From assembly GCF_038592985.1 (NCBI RefSeq), contig NZ_CP151951.1, positions 1,851,001 through 1,915,000 of the forward strand: 64,000 nt of DNA, in the 5' to 3' direction. Origin of the DNA: Paenibacillus sp. FSL R10-2782. Lineage in GTDB: Bacteria > Bacillota > Bacilli > Paenibacillales > Paenibacillaceae. This document shows positions 15,699 to 27,505 of this stretch, piece after piece (positions within the stretch are counted from its first letter, which is position 1; each line of letters opens with the position of its first letter). Both the position numbers and the translations under genes were made by a program. The notes beneath the pieces are model-generated. The model was not told the origin of the DNA. It saw nothing but the letters and a program-made list of their open reading frames with translations, and searched no databases.

Positions 15699-16592
15699 AT
15701 GGCAAAGAAAATTGGATTTATTGGATTAGGTATTATGGGTCGTCCGATGTCGTTGAATCTTTTGAAAGCAGATTACGAGCTAACCGTATTTGATATTAAT
15801 CAGGAGGCAGTCGCTGCTTTGGTGGCATCAGGGGCGCATGCAGCCGCATCTCCCAAGGAAGTTGCCGAGGGCAGTGAGATTATTTTCACGATGCTGCCGA
15901 ATTCCAACCATGTGAAGGAAGTGGTTTTGGGCGAGAACGGGATTTTAAAAGGGGCTAGTGTTGGAAGCGTTATTGTGGATATGAGTTCCATTTCCCCCGT
16001 TGTCTCCAAAGAGCTGTCGGTGAAAGCTGCTGACGCTGGTCTGCATATGCTGGATGCACCTGTTAGCGGTGGGGAGCCGAAAGCAATTGATGGGACATTG
16101 GCGATTATGGTTGGCGGCAGTGAGTTCGTGTTCGAGCAAGTTTCGGATGTTCTGCATGTGCTGGGTCAGGACGTCACCCTGGTTGGGGATAACGGCTGCG
16201 GTGCAACGGCAAAGCTTGCTAATCAGATTATGGTTAATCTGAACATCGCAGCCATGTCCGAAGCGCTCGTATTTGCAGCCAAGGCGGGTATTAATATCGA
16301 AAAAATGTACCAGGCTATTCGTGGTGGATTAGCAGGCAGTGCGGTACTGGACGCCAAAGTTCCTCTGATTTTGGAACGTAATTTTGTAGCTGGCGGACGG
16401 ATAGATATTAATCTCAAGGACATCACGAATGTTATGGAAACGGCTCATGATATCGGGGCACCTTTGCCACTTAGCAGCCAACTGCTGGAGATATTTCACG
16501 CACTGAAAGTGGACGGAAAAGCGGCAGACGATCATGGTGGAATCGTGCAGTATTTTGAAAAACTTGCAGGTGTACAGGTAAAAGCAGAGTAG
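15699..16592 (+). CDS. garR: Tartronate semialdehyde reductase (2-hydroxy-3-oxopropionate reductase)
   Basis: This 297-residue beta-hydroxyacid dehydrogenase has the NAD(P) motif GFIGLGIMGRPM at residues 5-16, the substrate-binding DAPVSGGEPKAIDGTL near 120, the catalytic Lys in GATAKLANQIMV near 170, and AAMSEALVFAAKAGI. The AIRGGLAGSAVLDAK segment and the RIDINLKDITN tail match what I recall of E. coli GarR/GlxR closely. The enzyme interconverts tartronate semialdehyde and D-glycerate in the cytoplasm. It is first in a three-gene operon with an acid-sugar kinase and a GntP permease, opposite a GntR regulator. Confidence 0.88.
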   Translation: MAKKIGFIGLGIMGRPMSLNLLKADYELTVFDINQEAVAALVASGAHAAASPKEVAEGSEIIFTMLPNSNHVKEVVLGENGILKGASVGSVIVDMSSISPVVSKELSVKAADAGLHMLDAPVSGGEPKAIDGTLAIMVGGSEFVFEQVSDVLHVLGQDVTLVGDNGCGATAKLANQIMVNLNIAAMSEALVFAAKAGINIEKMYQAIRGGLAGSAVLDAKVPLILERNFVAGGRIDINLKDITNVMETAHDIGAPLPLSSQLLEIFHALKVDGKAADDHGGIVQYFEKLAGVQVKAE

Positions 16593-16634
16593 GTAGAGCA
16601 TGCTAATCCAGAATTTGAATAAGGTGGAGATTAC

Positions 16635-18071
16635 ATGAATGTAAAAGCAGGATATACTTCGTTGTCAGCCCTTCAGGCAGAACTGCCTTCCGAATGGGAA
16701 AACAAAGGGATGCGTCAGGAGATTCAACGGATAAATGACTCCAGAGGCCGGAAAATTATCGTTTTGGACGATGACCCAACAGGTGTACAAACAGTTCATG
16801 ATATCGACGTTTTGACGCAGTGGGATGAAGAATTGCTTCGTGAAGCGTTTGATTCCCCGGAAACACTCTTTTATATCCTGACCAATACTCGTGGGTTTGA
16901 TGCGCAGACCGCAGAACGAATTAACCGCGAGATTGCTTGCAATGTGCAGGCTGTTGCATCCGAAAAGGGAAAATCATTTACCTTTGTGAGCCGTAGTGAT
17001 TCCATGCTGCGTGGATATTACCCGCTGGAAACGGATGTACTGGTAGAAGAAATTTCACGCCAGAGCGGACGGAGCTACGATGGTCATCTGATCATTCCGG
17101 CCTTTTTCGAAGCTGGGCGCGTGACCGGAGGCAACACCCATTATATGGTGGAGGACGACACGCTGATTCCCGTACATGAGTCAGAGTTTGCCAAGGATAA
17201 AGTATTCGGCTATGAAAACGGTGATTTGACAGCATGGGTGGAAGAGAAGACAGAAGGCCGTATTCAAGCCTCGAAATGTCTCGTCATTTCACTGGAACAG
17301 ATTCGCAAGGGACCGGACGCTGTTCAAGAGATATTGCTGCAAGCCAAAGATAATGTGCCGATCATCGTTAACGTGCTTTCGTATGCAGATATGGATGTGT
17401 TGTCAATGGGACTGCTGAAAGCAGAGGAGCAGGGGAAATCGTTCATTTTCCGTACAGCCGCTTCCTTTGTCAAATCATATGCCGGGATATCAGACCGGGA
17501 TTACTTGCCTAAAGAACGTCTGATTGCAAGTGGACAGGAAGGCCATGGCGGTATTGTCGTCGTTGGCTCCTATGTTCAAAAAACAACACGCCAACTGGAG
17601 CAGCTACTGACGTATCCGGGTATTGTGGGTCTGGAAATTGATGTAGAGCGGGTGCTTGAGCCTGCGGGCTACAAACAGGAATTAAGCCGCGTCATAGAAG
17701 AAGCCAACAAACAATTGGCTGCGGGCAGTAATGTGGTTGTATACAGTAGCCGCAAGCTGATCGTAGTGAATAACAAAGCCGACAATTTCAAGATTAGCCA
17801 AACGGTATCCGGCGCATTGGTCGAGATCGTACAGTCGCTTGACATTGTGCCCAAGTTTATCATTGCCAAGGGCGGCATCACTTCCAGTGATGTAGCGACC
17901 AAGGGCCTTGCCATCCGCAAAGCGCGTGTACTTGGTCAGGTAACGGCAGGTATCCCGGTGTGGTTGACCGGAGACGAAGCCAAATTCAGCGGTATTCCGT
18001 ATATCGTGTTCCCCGGGAATGTGGGCGGAGAACGGACATTGCTGGAAACCGTAGAGAAAATCGAAAACTAG
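16635..18071 (+). CDS. Four-carbon acid sugar kinase family protein (former DUF1537)
   Basis: The 478-residue protein has the two-domain DUF1537 layout. The N-terminal substrate domain opens at KIIVLDDDPTGVQTVHDIDVLT and includes SRSDSMLRGYYP; the C-terminal nucleotide domain includes FIIAKGGITSSDVATKGL and the closing FPGNVGGE. Family members phosphorylate D-threonate, D-erythronate, 3-oxo-tetronate or similar acids. The partner genes usually needed for four-carbon acids (PdxA2-type dehydrogenase, OtnC-type aldolase, OtnI isomerase) are absent here. With garR next to it, a three-carbon acid such as glycerate or an unassigned hydroxyacid is also possible. RBS AAGGTGGAG precedes ATG. Confidence 0.82.
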   Translation: MNVKAGYTSLSALQAELPSEWENKGMRQEIQRINDSRGRKIIVLDDDPTGVQTVHDIDVLTQWDEELLREAFDSPETLFYILTNTRGFDAQTAERINREIACNVQAVASEKGKSFTFVSRSDSMLRGYYPLETDVLVEEISRQSGRSYDGHLIIPAFFEAGRVTGGNTHYMVEDDTLIPVHESEFAKDKVFGYENGDLTAWVEEKTEGRIQASKCLVISLEQIRKGPDAVQEILLQAKDNVPIIVNVLSYADMDVLSMGLLKAEEQGKSFIFRTAASFVKSYAGISDRDYLPKERLIASGQEGHGGIVVVGSYVQKTTRQLEQLLTYPGIVGLEIDVERVLEPAGYKQELSRVIEEANKQLAAGSNVVVYSSRKLIVVNNKADNFKISQTVSGALVEIVQSLDIVPKFIIAKGGITSSDVATKGLAIRKARVLGQVTAGIPVWLTGDEAKFSGIPYIVFPGNVGGERTLLETVEKIEN

Positions 18072-18133
18072 CAGGGGGAACCCCTGTATTTTAACAACAT
18101 AGAGAGCGCTTACTTAACTAAGGGGGTTATGTG

Positions 18134-19492
18134 ATGTATTCCGTATTTGGACTCAGTCATGACGCAAGTTTGTTGTTGTATGCACTTATTTCTATTATCG
18201 GATTGATTGTACTGATTGCTAAAGTCAAAATGAACCCTTTTGTCGCGCTCATTGTCGGTGCTGTATTTATGGGTCTTATCGCAGGCATGCCGCTGAAAAG
18301 CATCGTAACGGCCTTTCAGGAGGGCGTAGCCAGTGTCCTAGGTTTTATTGCGATTGTGCTCGGTCTGGGTACGATGCTCGGTAAGCTGATGGCTGAGTCT
18401 GGTGGCGCGGAGCAGATTGCCAAAACGATGGTTCGGGTGTTCGGTGAGAAAAACGTCCATTGGGCCATGATGGTTGTCGCTGTTATCTGCGGTATCCCTG
18501 TGTTCATTCAGGTGGGTATCGTGCTGTTGTTCCCGCTTGTATTCGTGATTGCCAAGCATACGGGAACGTCGCTGATCAAAATCGGGATTTCCCTTGTAGC
18601 TGGATTGGCAGTCGTGCACAGTCTGATTCCACCACATCCGGCGGCGATGCTGGCCGTAGGTATTTTTAACGCCAACATCGGTAAAACGATCTTCCTTGCG
18701 CTCATCGTAGCGCTTCCTTCCGCAGCCATTGCGGGTCCGATCTACGGAAGCTGGATTTCCAAACGTATCAAGGTGGAAACCTCCAGTGAATTGATGGAGC
18801 AATTTACAGAAACGAGAGAAAGAAAGCTGCCAGGCTTCGGTATTACACTTTTCACCATTATGCTGCCTGTTATTCTGATGCTCATGGCGACGATTGTTGA
18901 TCTGATTTTGCCAGAAGCCAACGGCTTTAGACAGGTCATTGATTTTATCGGCAGTCCGATCATTGCGTTGCTGCTTGCCTTGTTGTTCTCGCTCTACTCT
19001 TTTGGTTATGCACGTAATTTCGACAGCAAACAGCTATTGAAATTTACGAACGATTGTCTCGGTCCGGTTGCTTCCATTATCTTGCTGATCGGCGCGGGCG
19101 GCGGTTTCAACAAGATTTTGACCGCCAGTGGCGTGGGTGACGCGATTGCAGGTTTTGCCCAGCATGCACATTTATCACCGCTTGTGCTTGCCTTCGTCAT
19201 TGCGGGTCTGATCCGTGCAGCCGTCGGTTCTGCCACGGTAGCCATGACGACAGCGGCGGGTATTGTTGCCCCGATTGCGGTCACCATGCCGGGGGTAAGC
19301 CCGGAACTGCTGGTACTGGCTACAGGGGCAGGCTCGATCATTTTGTCCCATGTCAATGACTCCGGCTTCTGGATTGTCAAAGAATACATGAACCTGTCCG
19401 TACCGCAAACCCTGAAAACGTGGACGGTGATGGAAACCATTCTCGGGTTCAGTGCTTTCGGTATCGTGATGGTACTGAGTATCTTTATCTGA
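18134..19492 (+). CDS. GntP family hydroxyacid:H+ symporter
   Basis: The 452-residue polytopic protein has about 12 predicted membrane segments. GntP-type signatures include GLGTMLGKLMAESGGAEQIA near residue 80, LIPPHPAAMLAVGIF near 165, and GSATVAMTTAAGIVAP followed by ILSHVNDSGFWIVKEY near the C-terminus. GntP proteins import gluconate, glycerate and related hydroxyacids with protons. ATG 18134 lies 7 nt after AAGGGGG. It closes the garR operon and probably supplies that pathway's substrate. An AGAGCGCTTACTT segment 20-30 bp upstream resembles half a cre site. Confidence 0.88.
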   Translation: MYSVFGLSHDASLLLYALISIIGLIVLIAKVKMNPFVALIVGAVFMGLIAGMPLKSIVTAFQEGVASVLGFIAIVLGLGTMLGKLMAESGGAEQIAKTMVRVFGEKNVHWAMMVVAVICGIPVFIQVGIVLLFPLVFVIAKHTGTSLIKIGISLVAGLAVVHSLIPPHPAAMLAVGIFNANIGKTIFLALIVALPSAAIAGPIYGSWISKRIKVETSSELMEQFTETRERKLPGFGITLFTIMLPVILMLMATIVDLILPEANGFRQVIDFIGSPIIALLLALLFSLYSFGYARNFDSKQLLKFTNDCLGPVASIILLIGAGGGFNKILTASGVGDAIAGFAQHAHLSPLVLAFVIAGLIRAAVGSATVAMTTAAGIVAPIAVTMPGVSPELLVLATGAGSIILSHVNDSGFWIVKEYMNLSVPQTLKTWTVMETILGFSAFGIVMVLSIFI

Positions 19493-19540
19493 CTTATATC
19501 ATAATCTATATTTACCAAACGACTTTTAATCACGATTGTA

Positions 19541-19569
19541 TTGTTATTCTGGTTTGAAAGCGTTATAGT
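19541..19569 (+). promoter_or_regulatory. Promoter of licT with a cre-like overlap
   Basis: TTGTTA (19541-19546) and TATAGT (19564-19569) have a 17-bp spacer. TGAAAGCGTTATAG (19555-19568), covering the -10, is a partial cre match with the last two positions wrong. Confidence 0.55.
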
Positions 19570-19602
19570 AAAAGTAATTGAATGAAGGGGCAAGTAACCT
19601 TC

Positions 19603-19632
19603 GGGATTGTTACTGGTTAGCAGGCGATACCC
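19603..19632 (+). promoter_or_regulatory. Ribonucleic antiterminator (RAT) 1, upstream of licT
   Basis: The 30-nt element from GGGATTGTTACTGG to CAGGCGATACCC closely follows the LicT/SacT RAT consensus. Its 3' end overlaps the start of the terminator stem at 19631, so LicT binding would prevent terminator folding. This indicates autoregulation of licT. Confidence 0.85.
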
Positions 19633-19672
19633 AAATAATGACTAATTATTTAGTCGTTATTTGGTTTTTTTT
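19631..19672 (+). terminator. Conditional terminator controlled by RAT 1
   Basis: CCAAATAATGACTAA pairs with the tail TTAGTCGTTATTTGG (one G-U), followed by T8. It sits in the licT leader before the ATG and overlaps the RAT by two bases. Confidence 0.85.
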
Positions 19673-19716
19673 GTTATTACAAACTTTGTCATTACATCAA
19701 TGAGGTGAGTAGATAT

Positions 19717-20574
19717 ATGATCATCCGGCAAATATTTAACAACAATGTTATTCGGGCCGAAAATCAGGTTGGTCATGAATTTGTTGTCATAGGGAATGGT
19801 CTGGGCTTTAAAAAGAAAAATGGTCAGAGGGTCGATGAGGAAAAAATAGAAAAAACTTTTGTATTAAAGTCCGATAAAATTCCGCAAAAATTAATTGATC
19901 TCATTGGAGAAACATCTGTAGAGTATTTAAAGGTGGCGGATGAAATTGTAGGGAACGCGAAAAAGGAAATGGGAGATATTTTTAGTGATAACATTTATAT
20001 CTCTTTAATTGATCATATTCAATTTGCTATCTCTCGGTACAGGAAATCCGTGGGACTAAAAAATTCACTTTTGTGGCAAATTAAAAAATTTTACAAAAAA
20101 GAATTTATGATTGGTATGAATGCACTGGATATGATCCACGCTCAATTTGGTATTCACATGGACGAGCATGAAGCAAGCTTTATTGCCATGCATTTTGTCA
20201 ATGCAAGGCAAGACGGTCAGGGAATGAAGCAAACAGTTGAGATTACGGAGGTCATTGATGACATTTTCAACATTGTAACCGATTACTATCAGCTGGCATT
20301 GGATGAAACTTCATTCAACTATTCCCGGTTTATTACTCATTTACAATACTTTGCTCAAAGAATGCTGAGTAACGAACAAGAGCAACGAGCTTCAGGCGAC
20401 AACTTCTTGTATGAGCAGGTCAAAGATAAATACACGAAGGCTTTTCAATGTACCCATTTGATTAATCAATACCTGGAAAGCAAGCATGAAAGCGCTATGT
20501 CGATTGATGAAAAGGTGTACTTGACGATTCATATACAGCGTGTGACTTCCAGAACCGATATGGCTGGTTCCTAG
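19717..20574 (+). CDS. licT: BglG/LicT family transcriptional antiterminator
   Basis: The 285-residue protein has an RNA-binding CAT domain at residues 1-58 (MIIRQIFNNNVI, GNGLGFKKKNGQRVD) followed by two PRD domains with phosphorylatable His: SLIDHIQFAI and FGIHMDEHEASFIAMHFV in PRD1, FITHLQYFAQRML and VYLTIHIQRVTS in PRD2. Unphosphorylated by EII in the presence of beta-glucoside, it binds RAT hairpins and allows read-through. ATG 19717 follows GAGGTGAG and begins the CAT domain; a GTG at 19705 would add four residues. Targets visible here are its own leader and that of bglP. Confidence 0.93.
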   Translation: MIIRQIFNNNVIRAENQVGHEFVVIGNGLGFKKKNGQRVDEEKIEKTFVLKSDKIPQKLIDLIGETSVEYLKVADEIVGNAKKEMGDIFSDNIYISLIDHIQFAISRYRKSVGLKNSLLWQIKKFYKKEFMIGMNALDMIHAQFGIHMDEHEASFIAMHFVNARQDGQGMKQTVEITEVIDDIFNIVTDYYQLALDETSFNYSRFITHLQYFAQRMLSNEQEQRASGDNFLYEQVKDKYTKAFQCTHLINQYLESKHESAMSIDEKVYLTIHIQRVTSRTDMAGS

Positions 20575-20584
20575 AAAAAAAAGC

Positions 20585-20613
20585 TTGCAAACGATTTCTG
20601 AGTGATTTATAGT
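20585..20613 (+). promoter_or_regulatory. Promoter of bglP with a cre-like overlap
   Basis: TTGCAA (20585-20590) and TATAGT (20608-20613) have a 17-bp spacer. TTGCAAACGATTTCTG over the -35 matches the cre pattern except in the final half-site. Confidence 0.6.
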
Positions 20614-20633
20614 AGGCTCACAACTTAAATATA

Positions 20634-20659
20634 AGGATTGTTACTGGTTAAGCAGGCGA

Positions 20660-20664
<5 letters not shown>
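20634..20664 (+). promoter_or_regulatory. Ribonucleic antiterminator (RAT) 2, upstream of bglP
   Basis: AGGATTGTTACTGG...AGCAGGCGATACCT nearly repeats RAT 1, with one extra A in the middle. Its 3' part overlaps the left arm of the next terminator. Confidence 0.85.
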
Positions 20665-24104
<3,440 letters not shown>

Positions 24105-24124
24105 TTAAAGCAATAATACAAGAG

Positions 24125-24170
24125 CACCTCCCTGAAATGGATATTACCATTTTGAGGAGGTGTTATTTTG
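24125..24170 (+). terminator. Rho-independent terminator of the licT-bglP-GH1 operon
   Basis: CACCTCC (24125-24131) pairs with GGAGGTG (24156-24162), with AAATGG/CCATTT extending the inner stem, then a T-rich tail. Confidence 0.75.
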
Positions 24171-24249
24171 GGTTTAGGGGTTTCTTAAACAGCAGTGTTA
24201 TCATATGCTATATATATAGAAGAAACACAAACGGAAAGGACACCATGCA

Positions 24250-25152
24250 TTGACCTTACAACAATTAAAATATGTCATCGAGGTTGCCAATCGTGGCTCC
24301 ATGAATGAGGCGGCAAAGCGGTTGTTTATTTCCCAGCCCAGTCTGTCGAACGCGATTCGGGATCTGGAGGAAGAAATTCATATCACGATTTTTGATCGTA
24401 CCAATAAGGGTATTTCTTTGTCCAAGGAGGGTGTGGAGTTTCTCGGTTATGCGCGTCAGGTCGTCGAACAGGCGGAGCTGCTGGAAAGTCGCTATCTGGA
24501 TGCCAAGCCTTCACCGCAGCATTTTTCCGTATCCACGCAGCATTATGCTTTTGCTGTAAATGCATTTGTGAATCTGGTGAATCAATATGGACAGGACGAG
24601 TATGAGCTGGCTTTGCGGGAGACGAAAACCCATGAAATCATACAGGATGTCAAAAGCTTGCGCAGCGAAATCGGAATTTTATATCTGAACGAATTTAACG
24701 CCAAGGTCATTAACAAGCTGCTAAAGGATGCGAACCTGCAATTTAACAGCCTGTTTACCGCCAAGCCGCATATTTTTATCAGCACGAATAATCCGTTATC
24801 CCGGCAGTCCAGCGTGACCATCGACCAGCTTCATCCCTATCCGTATCTGTCCTTTGAGCAAGGGGAGTACAATTCCTTTCACTTCTCCGAGGAAATTCTC
24901 AGTACGTTGTCGCATCCCAAAAGCATTCGTGTCAATGACCGGGCAACTCTTTTCAATCTGCTGATTGGCCTGAATGGGTATACCATTTCTACCGGGGTGA
25001 TCAGCGCGGACTTGAATGGTAATGAGATTATTTCCGTGCCTTTGGAATGTGAGGAATCTATTAATGTGGGATGGATTTGTCATAAAAATGCTTCGCTCTC
25101 CAAGCTGGCTTCCGTCTATGTAGAAGCGCTGCATGAGGCGATAGGCGAGTAA
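24250..25152 (+). CDS. LysR family transcriptional regulator (TTG start)
   Basis: The 300-residue protein has a LysR HTH (LQQLKYVIEVANRGSMNEAA, SQPSLSNAIRDLEEE) and an effector domain (HFSVSTQHYAFAVNAFVNLV). Homology to the usual LysR N-terminus and AAGGA 9 nt upstream place the start at a TTG at 24250. An ATG-CAT-TGA minigene at 24245-24253 overlaps this start in another frame. It lies 123 bp upstream of the MetE-like gene on the same strand and may regulate it, as LysR proteins often do for methionine genes. Confidence 0.88.
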   Translation: MTLQQLKYVIEVANRGSMNEAAKRLFISQPSLSNAIRDLEEEIHITIFDRTNKGISLSKEGVEFLGYARQVVEQAELLESRYLDAKPSPQHFSVSTQHYAFAVNAFVNLVNQYGQDEYELALRETKTHEIIQDVKSLRSEIGILYLNEFNAKVINKLLKDANLQFNSLFTAKPHIFISTNNPLSRQSSVTIDQLHPYPYLSFEQGEYNSFHFSEEILSTLSHPKSIRVNDRATLFNLLIGLNGYTISTGVISADLNGNEIISVPLECEESINVGWICHKNASLSKLASVYVEALHEAIGE

Positions 25153-25275
25153 AAAGATTGGTATAGCTTTAGGCTATAACTAGCTATAGTTTATTGGATT
25201 TACATTATAACTGAAAATGTGTGTTATCTTTCTTACAAGAACTTCACTACAGAAGCGAAAAAGGAGATAACCCTA

Positions 25276-26415
25276 ATGAGCAGCATCCTTGACAATGCAT
25301 CCCAACGAAAAGTGACCCCTTTCAGACATGATATGGTCGGCAGCTTTCTGCGTCCACAAGCAATCAAAGACGCCAGAATCAAATTTCAAAACAACGAAAT
25401 CTCTGCGGATGAACTGAGAAAGATTGAAGACAACGAAATTACAAAGCTGGTAGAAAAGCAAAAATCCGTAGGACTTAAAGCTGTGACAGACGGCGAATTC
25501 AGACGCTCTTGGTGGCATCTTGATTTTATGTGGGGGCTGGACGGCGTGGAAAAGGTACAGCTTTCGAACGGCTACCAATTCCAAGGTGTGGAAACAAGAG
25601 CGGAAACTGCACGCCTGACTGGTAAAATCGGTCACTCCCGTCACCCTTTCATTGAAGACTTCAAATTCTTGAAGCAAGTAGCAGGTGAGGATGCCATTGC
25701 ACGTCAAACCATTCCGGCACCTGCGCAATTCCTGGCCGAGCTGCTGCGTGGAGAAAATAAAGAAACAACCGATACCTATTACAGTAATCTGGATGAGCTG
25801 GTGACGGATATTGCCAAAGCTTACAAATCCGTGATTCAAGCCTTGTATAATGAGGGCTGCCGCAGCTTGCAGCTGGATGATTGCACATGGGGCATGCTCT
25901 GCGATAAAAACTATTGGGAAGCCAGACAGCATGCGGGTGAGAATGTGGAAGATACCAAAAAGCTGTTCGCCCGCGTGAATCAGGAAACCGTAAATGATCT
26001 TCCAGCCGATTTGGTCGTTACAACCCACGTATGCCGTGGTAACTACCATTCCACCTGGGCATCCTCGGGTGGCTATGAGCCAGTTGCCGAAACTCTGTTC
26101 GGCATCGACAACATCGACGGCTACTACCTCGAATTTGATACTGACCGTGCAGGCGATTTCACACCGCTGAAGCATCTGAAAGGCCAGCAGCAGATCGTCC
26201 TGGGCCTCGTTTCCTCGAAAATAGGTGAGCTGGAAGATAAGCAGACGGTCATTAACCGCATTAAGGAAGCGACTCAATTCGTCGACATCAACCACATCTG
26301 CCTTAGCCCACAATGCGGCTTCGCTTCGACAGAAGAGGGCAATATTTTGACAGAAGAGCAGCAGTGGAAAAAGCTTGCCTTCATTAAAGAGATTGCGGAC
26401 GAGATTTGGAAGTAA
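25276..26415 (+). CDS. Cobalamin-independent methionine synthase-like methyltransferase (YxjG/YxjH type)
   Basis: The 379-residue protein matches the C-terminal catalytic half of MetE. It begins FRHDMVGSFLRPQAI, continues with VTDGEFRRSWWHLDF, and carries the zinc-site region: LQLDDCTWG, THVCRGN and LSPQCGFAS. It lacks the N-terminal MetE domain, like the B. subtilis YxjG/YxjH pair thought to use other methyl donors in methionine recycling. ATG 25276 follows AAGGAGATAA. No S-box leader is visible upstream, so LysR control is the better guess. Confidence 0.88.
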   Translation: MSSILDNASQRKVTPFRHDMVGSFLRPQAIKDARIKFQNNEISADELRKIEDNEITKLVEKQKSVGLKAVTDGEFRRSWWHLDFMWGLDGVEKVQLSNGYQFQGVETRAETARLTGKIGHSRHPFIEDFKFLKQVAGEDAIARQTIPAPAQFLAELLRGENKETTDTYYSNLDELVTDIAKAYKSVIQALYNEGCRSLQLDDCTWGMLCDKNYWEARQHAGENVEDTKKLFARVNQETVNDLPADLVVTTHVCRGNYHSTWASSGGYEPVAETLFGIDNIDGYYLEFDTDRAGDFTPLKHLKGQQQIVLGLVSSKIGELEDKQTVINRIKEATQFVDINHICLSPQCGFASTEEGNILTEEQQWKKLAFIKEIADEIWK

Positions 26416-26472
26416 GGGTTTAGGGGAATTGATTGGGTAGGTTCTTTAAACTAAAGATCCCGTTATCATATA

Positions 26473-26499
26473 AAACACGCCACATGGGGCGTGTTTTTT
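26473..26499 (+). terminator. Rho-independent terminator after the MetE-like gene
   Basis: ACACGCC (26475-26481) pairs with GGCGTGT (26488-26494), followed by a long T-run. Confidence 0.85.
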
Positions 26500-26587
26500 T
26501 TATTATGGCTTTAGCCAGTTGAGTGCGTGAAACGCGCGAAACAAAAAACCACCCGCTATGCGGGTGGAGGAATCGAGGGTTTCACCA

Positions 26588-26645
26588 CTAAGACCATTCC
26601 AATAAAATTGAGATGTTCAGGCTCAAAAGAAAGGAATGGTCTTAG
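26588..26645 (+). promoter_or_regulatory. Stem masking the tnpA ribosome binding site
   Basis: CTAAGACCATTCC (26588-26600) pairs perfectly with GGAATGGTCTTAG (26633-26645), which holds the Shine-Dalgarno GGA and abuts the ATG at 26646. In RNA this 13-bp stem would silence tnpA translation, as described for IS200. Confidence 0.7.
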
Positions 26646-27119
26646 ATGGCAAACAAGAGCTACAGCCTAGCTCACACAAAGTGGATGTGCAAATACCACA
26701 TTGTATTCACCCCGAAGTATAGACGGAAAGAAATCTATAATCAAGTGAGAAAAGATTTAATCGAAATCTTCAGACGTTTATGTAAGTACAAGGGAGTAGA
26801 AATTATAGAAGGTCACATGATGCTCGATCATGTTCACATGTGGGTAGCGATTCCACCGAAAATTGCTGTCTCAACGTTCATGGGATATCTAAAGGGAAAA
26901 AGTTCGCTAATGATATTCGAGAAGCATGCTCAGCTCAAGTATAAATACGGAAATCGAAAGTTTTGGGCAGAAGGGTATTATGTAAGTACAGTGGGCCTAA
27001 ATGAAGCAACGGTAAGAAAGTATATTCGTGAACAAGAAGCACATGATCAAGCACTAGATAAGCTGAGTGTAAAAGAATACGAAGATCCATTTAGCAGTAA
27101 CAAGAGCAAAAAGAAGTAA
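26646..27119 (+). CDS. tnpA: IS200/IS605 family Y1 transposase TnpA
   Basis: The 157-residue protein has the HUH metal site H62-V-H64 in LDHVHMWV and a helix with the catalytic Tyr at Y126 (TVRKYIREQE), spacing as in IS608 TnpA. FTPKYRRKEI near residue 21 and WAEGYYVSTVG near 108 are family hallmarks. It cuts and joins single-stranded DNA at hairpin ends. The frame is intact, so the element may be active. It is slightly longer than usual at the basic C-terminus (SSNKSKKK). Confidence 0.95.
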   Translation: MANKSYSLAHTKWMCKYHIVFTPKYRRKEIYNQVRKDLIEIFRRLCKYKGVEIIEGHMMLDHVHMWVAIPPKIAVSTFMGYLKGKSSLMIFEKHAQLKYKYGNRKFWAEGYYVSTVGLNEATVRKYIREQEAHDQALDKLSVKEYEDPFSSNKSKKK

Positions 27120-27120
27120 A

Positions 27121-27254
27121 ACCAGTTTAACTGGTAAGTGAAAGTGACAAATAACACTGAGCCTGAACAGTTTTTCGGTCAGGCTAGCGTCTTTAGGCGC
27201 AGTTTGGTAACAGGGGGTTATACCCCAAGAGCAAACCACCCGTTGGACGGGTGG
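27121..27254 (+). other. Multi-hairpin 3' region of the IS element
   Basis: Consecutive stems follow tnpA: ACCAGTT/AACTGGT (27121-27135), AGCCTGA/TCAGGCT (27160-27185), GGGG/CCCC (27214-27226) and the right-end hairpin (27236-27254). Such a dense array exceeds what TnpA recognition needs and resembles the omegaRNA-bearing ends of related elements, although no tnpB exists here. Function is unknown. Confidence 0.5.
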
Positions 27255-27505
27255 TCATGATTTGGCGTGTGACTTAGCTTGCGTTTGAGCGCACCCTGTA
27301 GAGGGCATACCTGTTTTGTAGAATTATTGCCTTCCCCTCTACAAGTCACGCTATTGATTTTACAGGAGCCTCTTGCCTTTCGCATGTAAGTAAAGGATGA
27401 CATTTCAGTCCAATACACCTGCCAACATCACAACAAAGATTGGATTCAACAGCTATGATATGGCTCATAATTTTCATTTATAATAAGCACAAGGAGGCTC
27501 ATAAG
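27255..27505 (+). other. Region between the IS element and the PRD regulator
   Basis: It has a spaced inverted repeat TGTAGAGGG/CCCTCTACA at about 27295-27342, then AT-rich DNA with TATAAT near 27479 and the ribosome binding site AAGGAGG at 27491-27497. Probably it holds the regulator's promoter; no gene is supported. Confidence 0.4.

Larger units (their letters stand above)
26549..27254 (+). mobile_element. IS200/IS605-type insertion element (tnpA only)
   Basis: A left subterminal hairpin (CCACCCGC-TAT-GCGGGTGG, 26549-26567) and a right one (CCACCCGT-TGG-ACGGGTGG, 27236-27254) bracket a single Y1 transposase gene. The two hairpins are near-identical in sequence, as expected of ends recognised by TnpA. 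There are no terminal inverted repeats or target duplication, which fits the family. No tnpB is present. The exact cleavage points cannot be fixed from one copy; the right end probably lies a few bases past 27254. Confidence 0.82.

Noticed and set aside
25273..26313. 346-codon minus-strand open frame opposite the MetE-like gene
   Set aside because: It mirrors the real coding frame, and the plus-strand product has conserved family motifs while this one has none.
26549..26567. CCACCCGC hairpins considered as a CRISPR repeat
   Set aside because: Only two unequal copies 670 bp apart, flanking a transposase; they are IS ends, not an array.
27218..27418. 66-codon minus-strand frame across the IS right end
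   Set aside because: It crosses the element boundary and its hairpins, so it is unlikely to be a gene.
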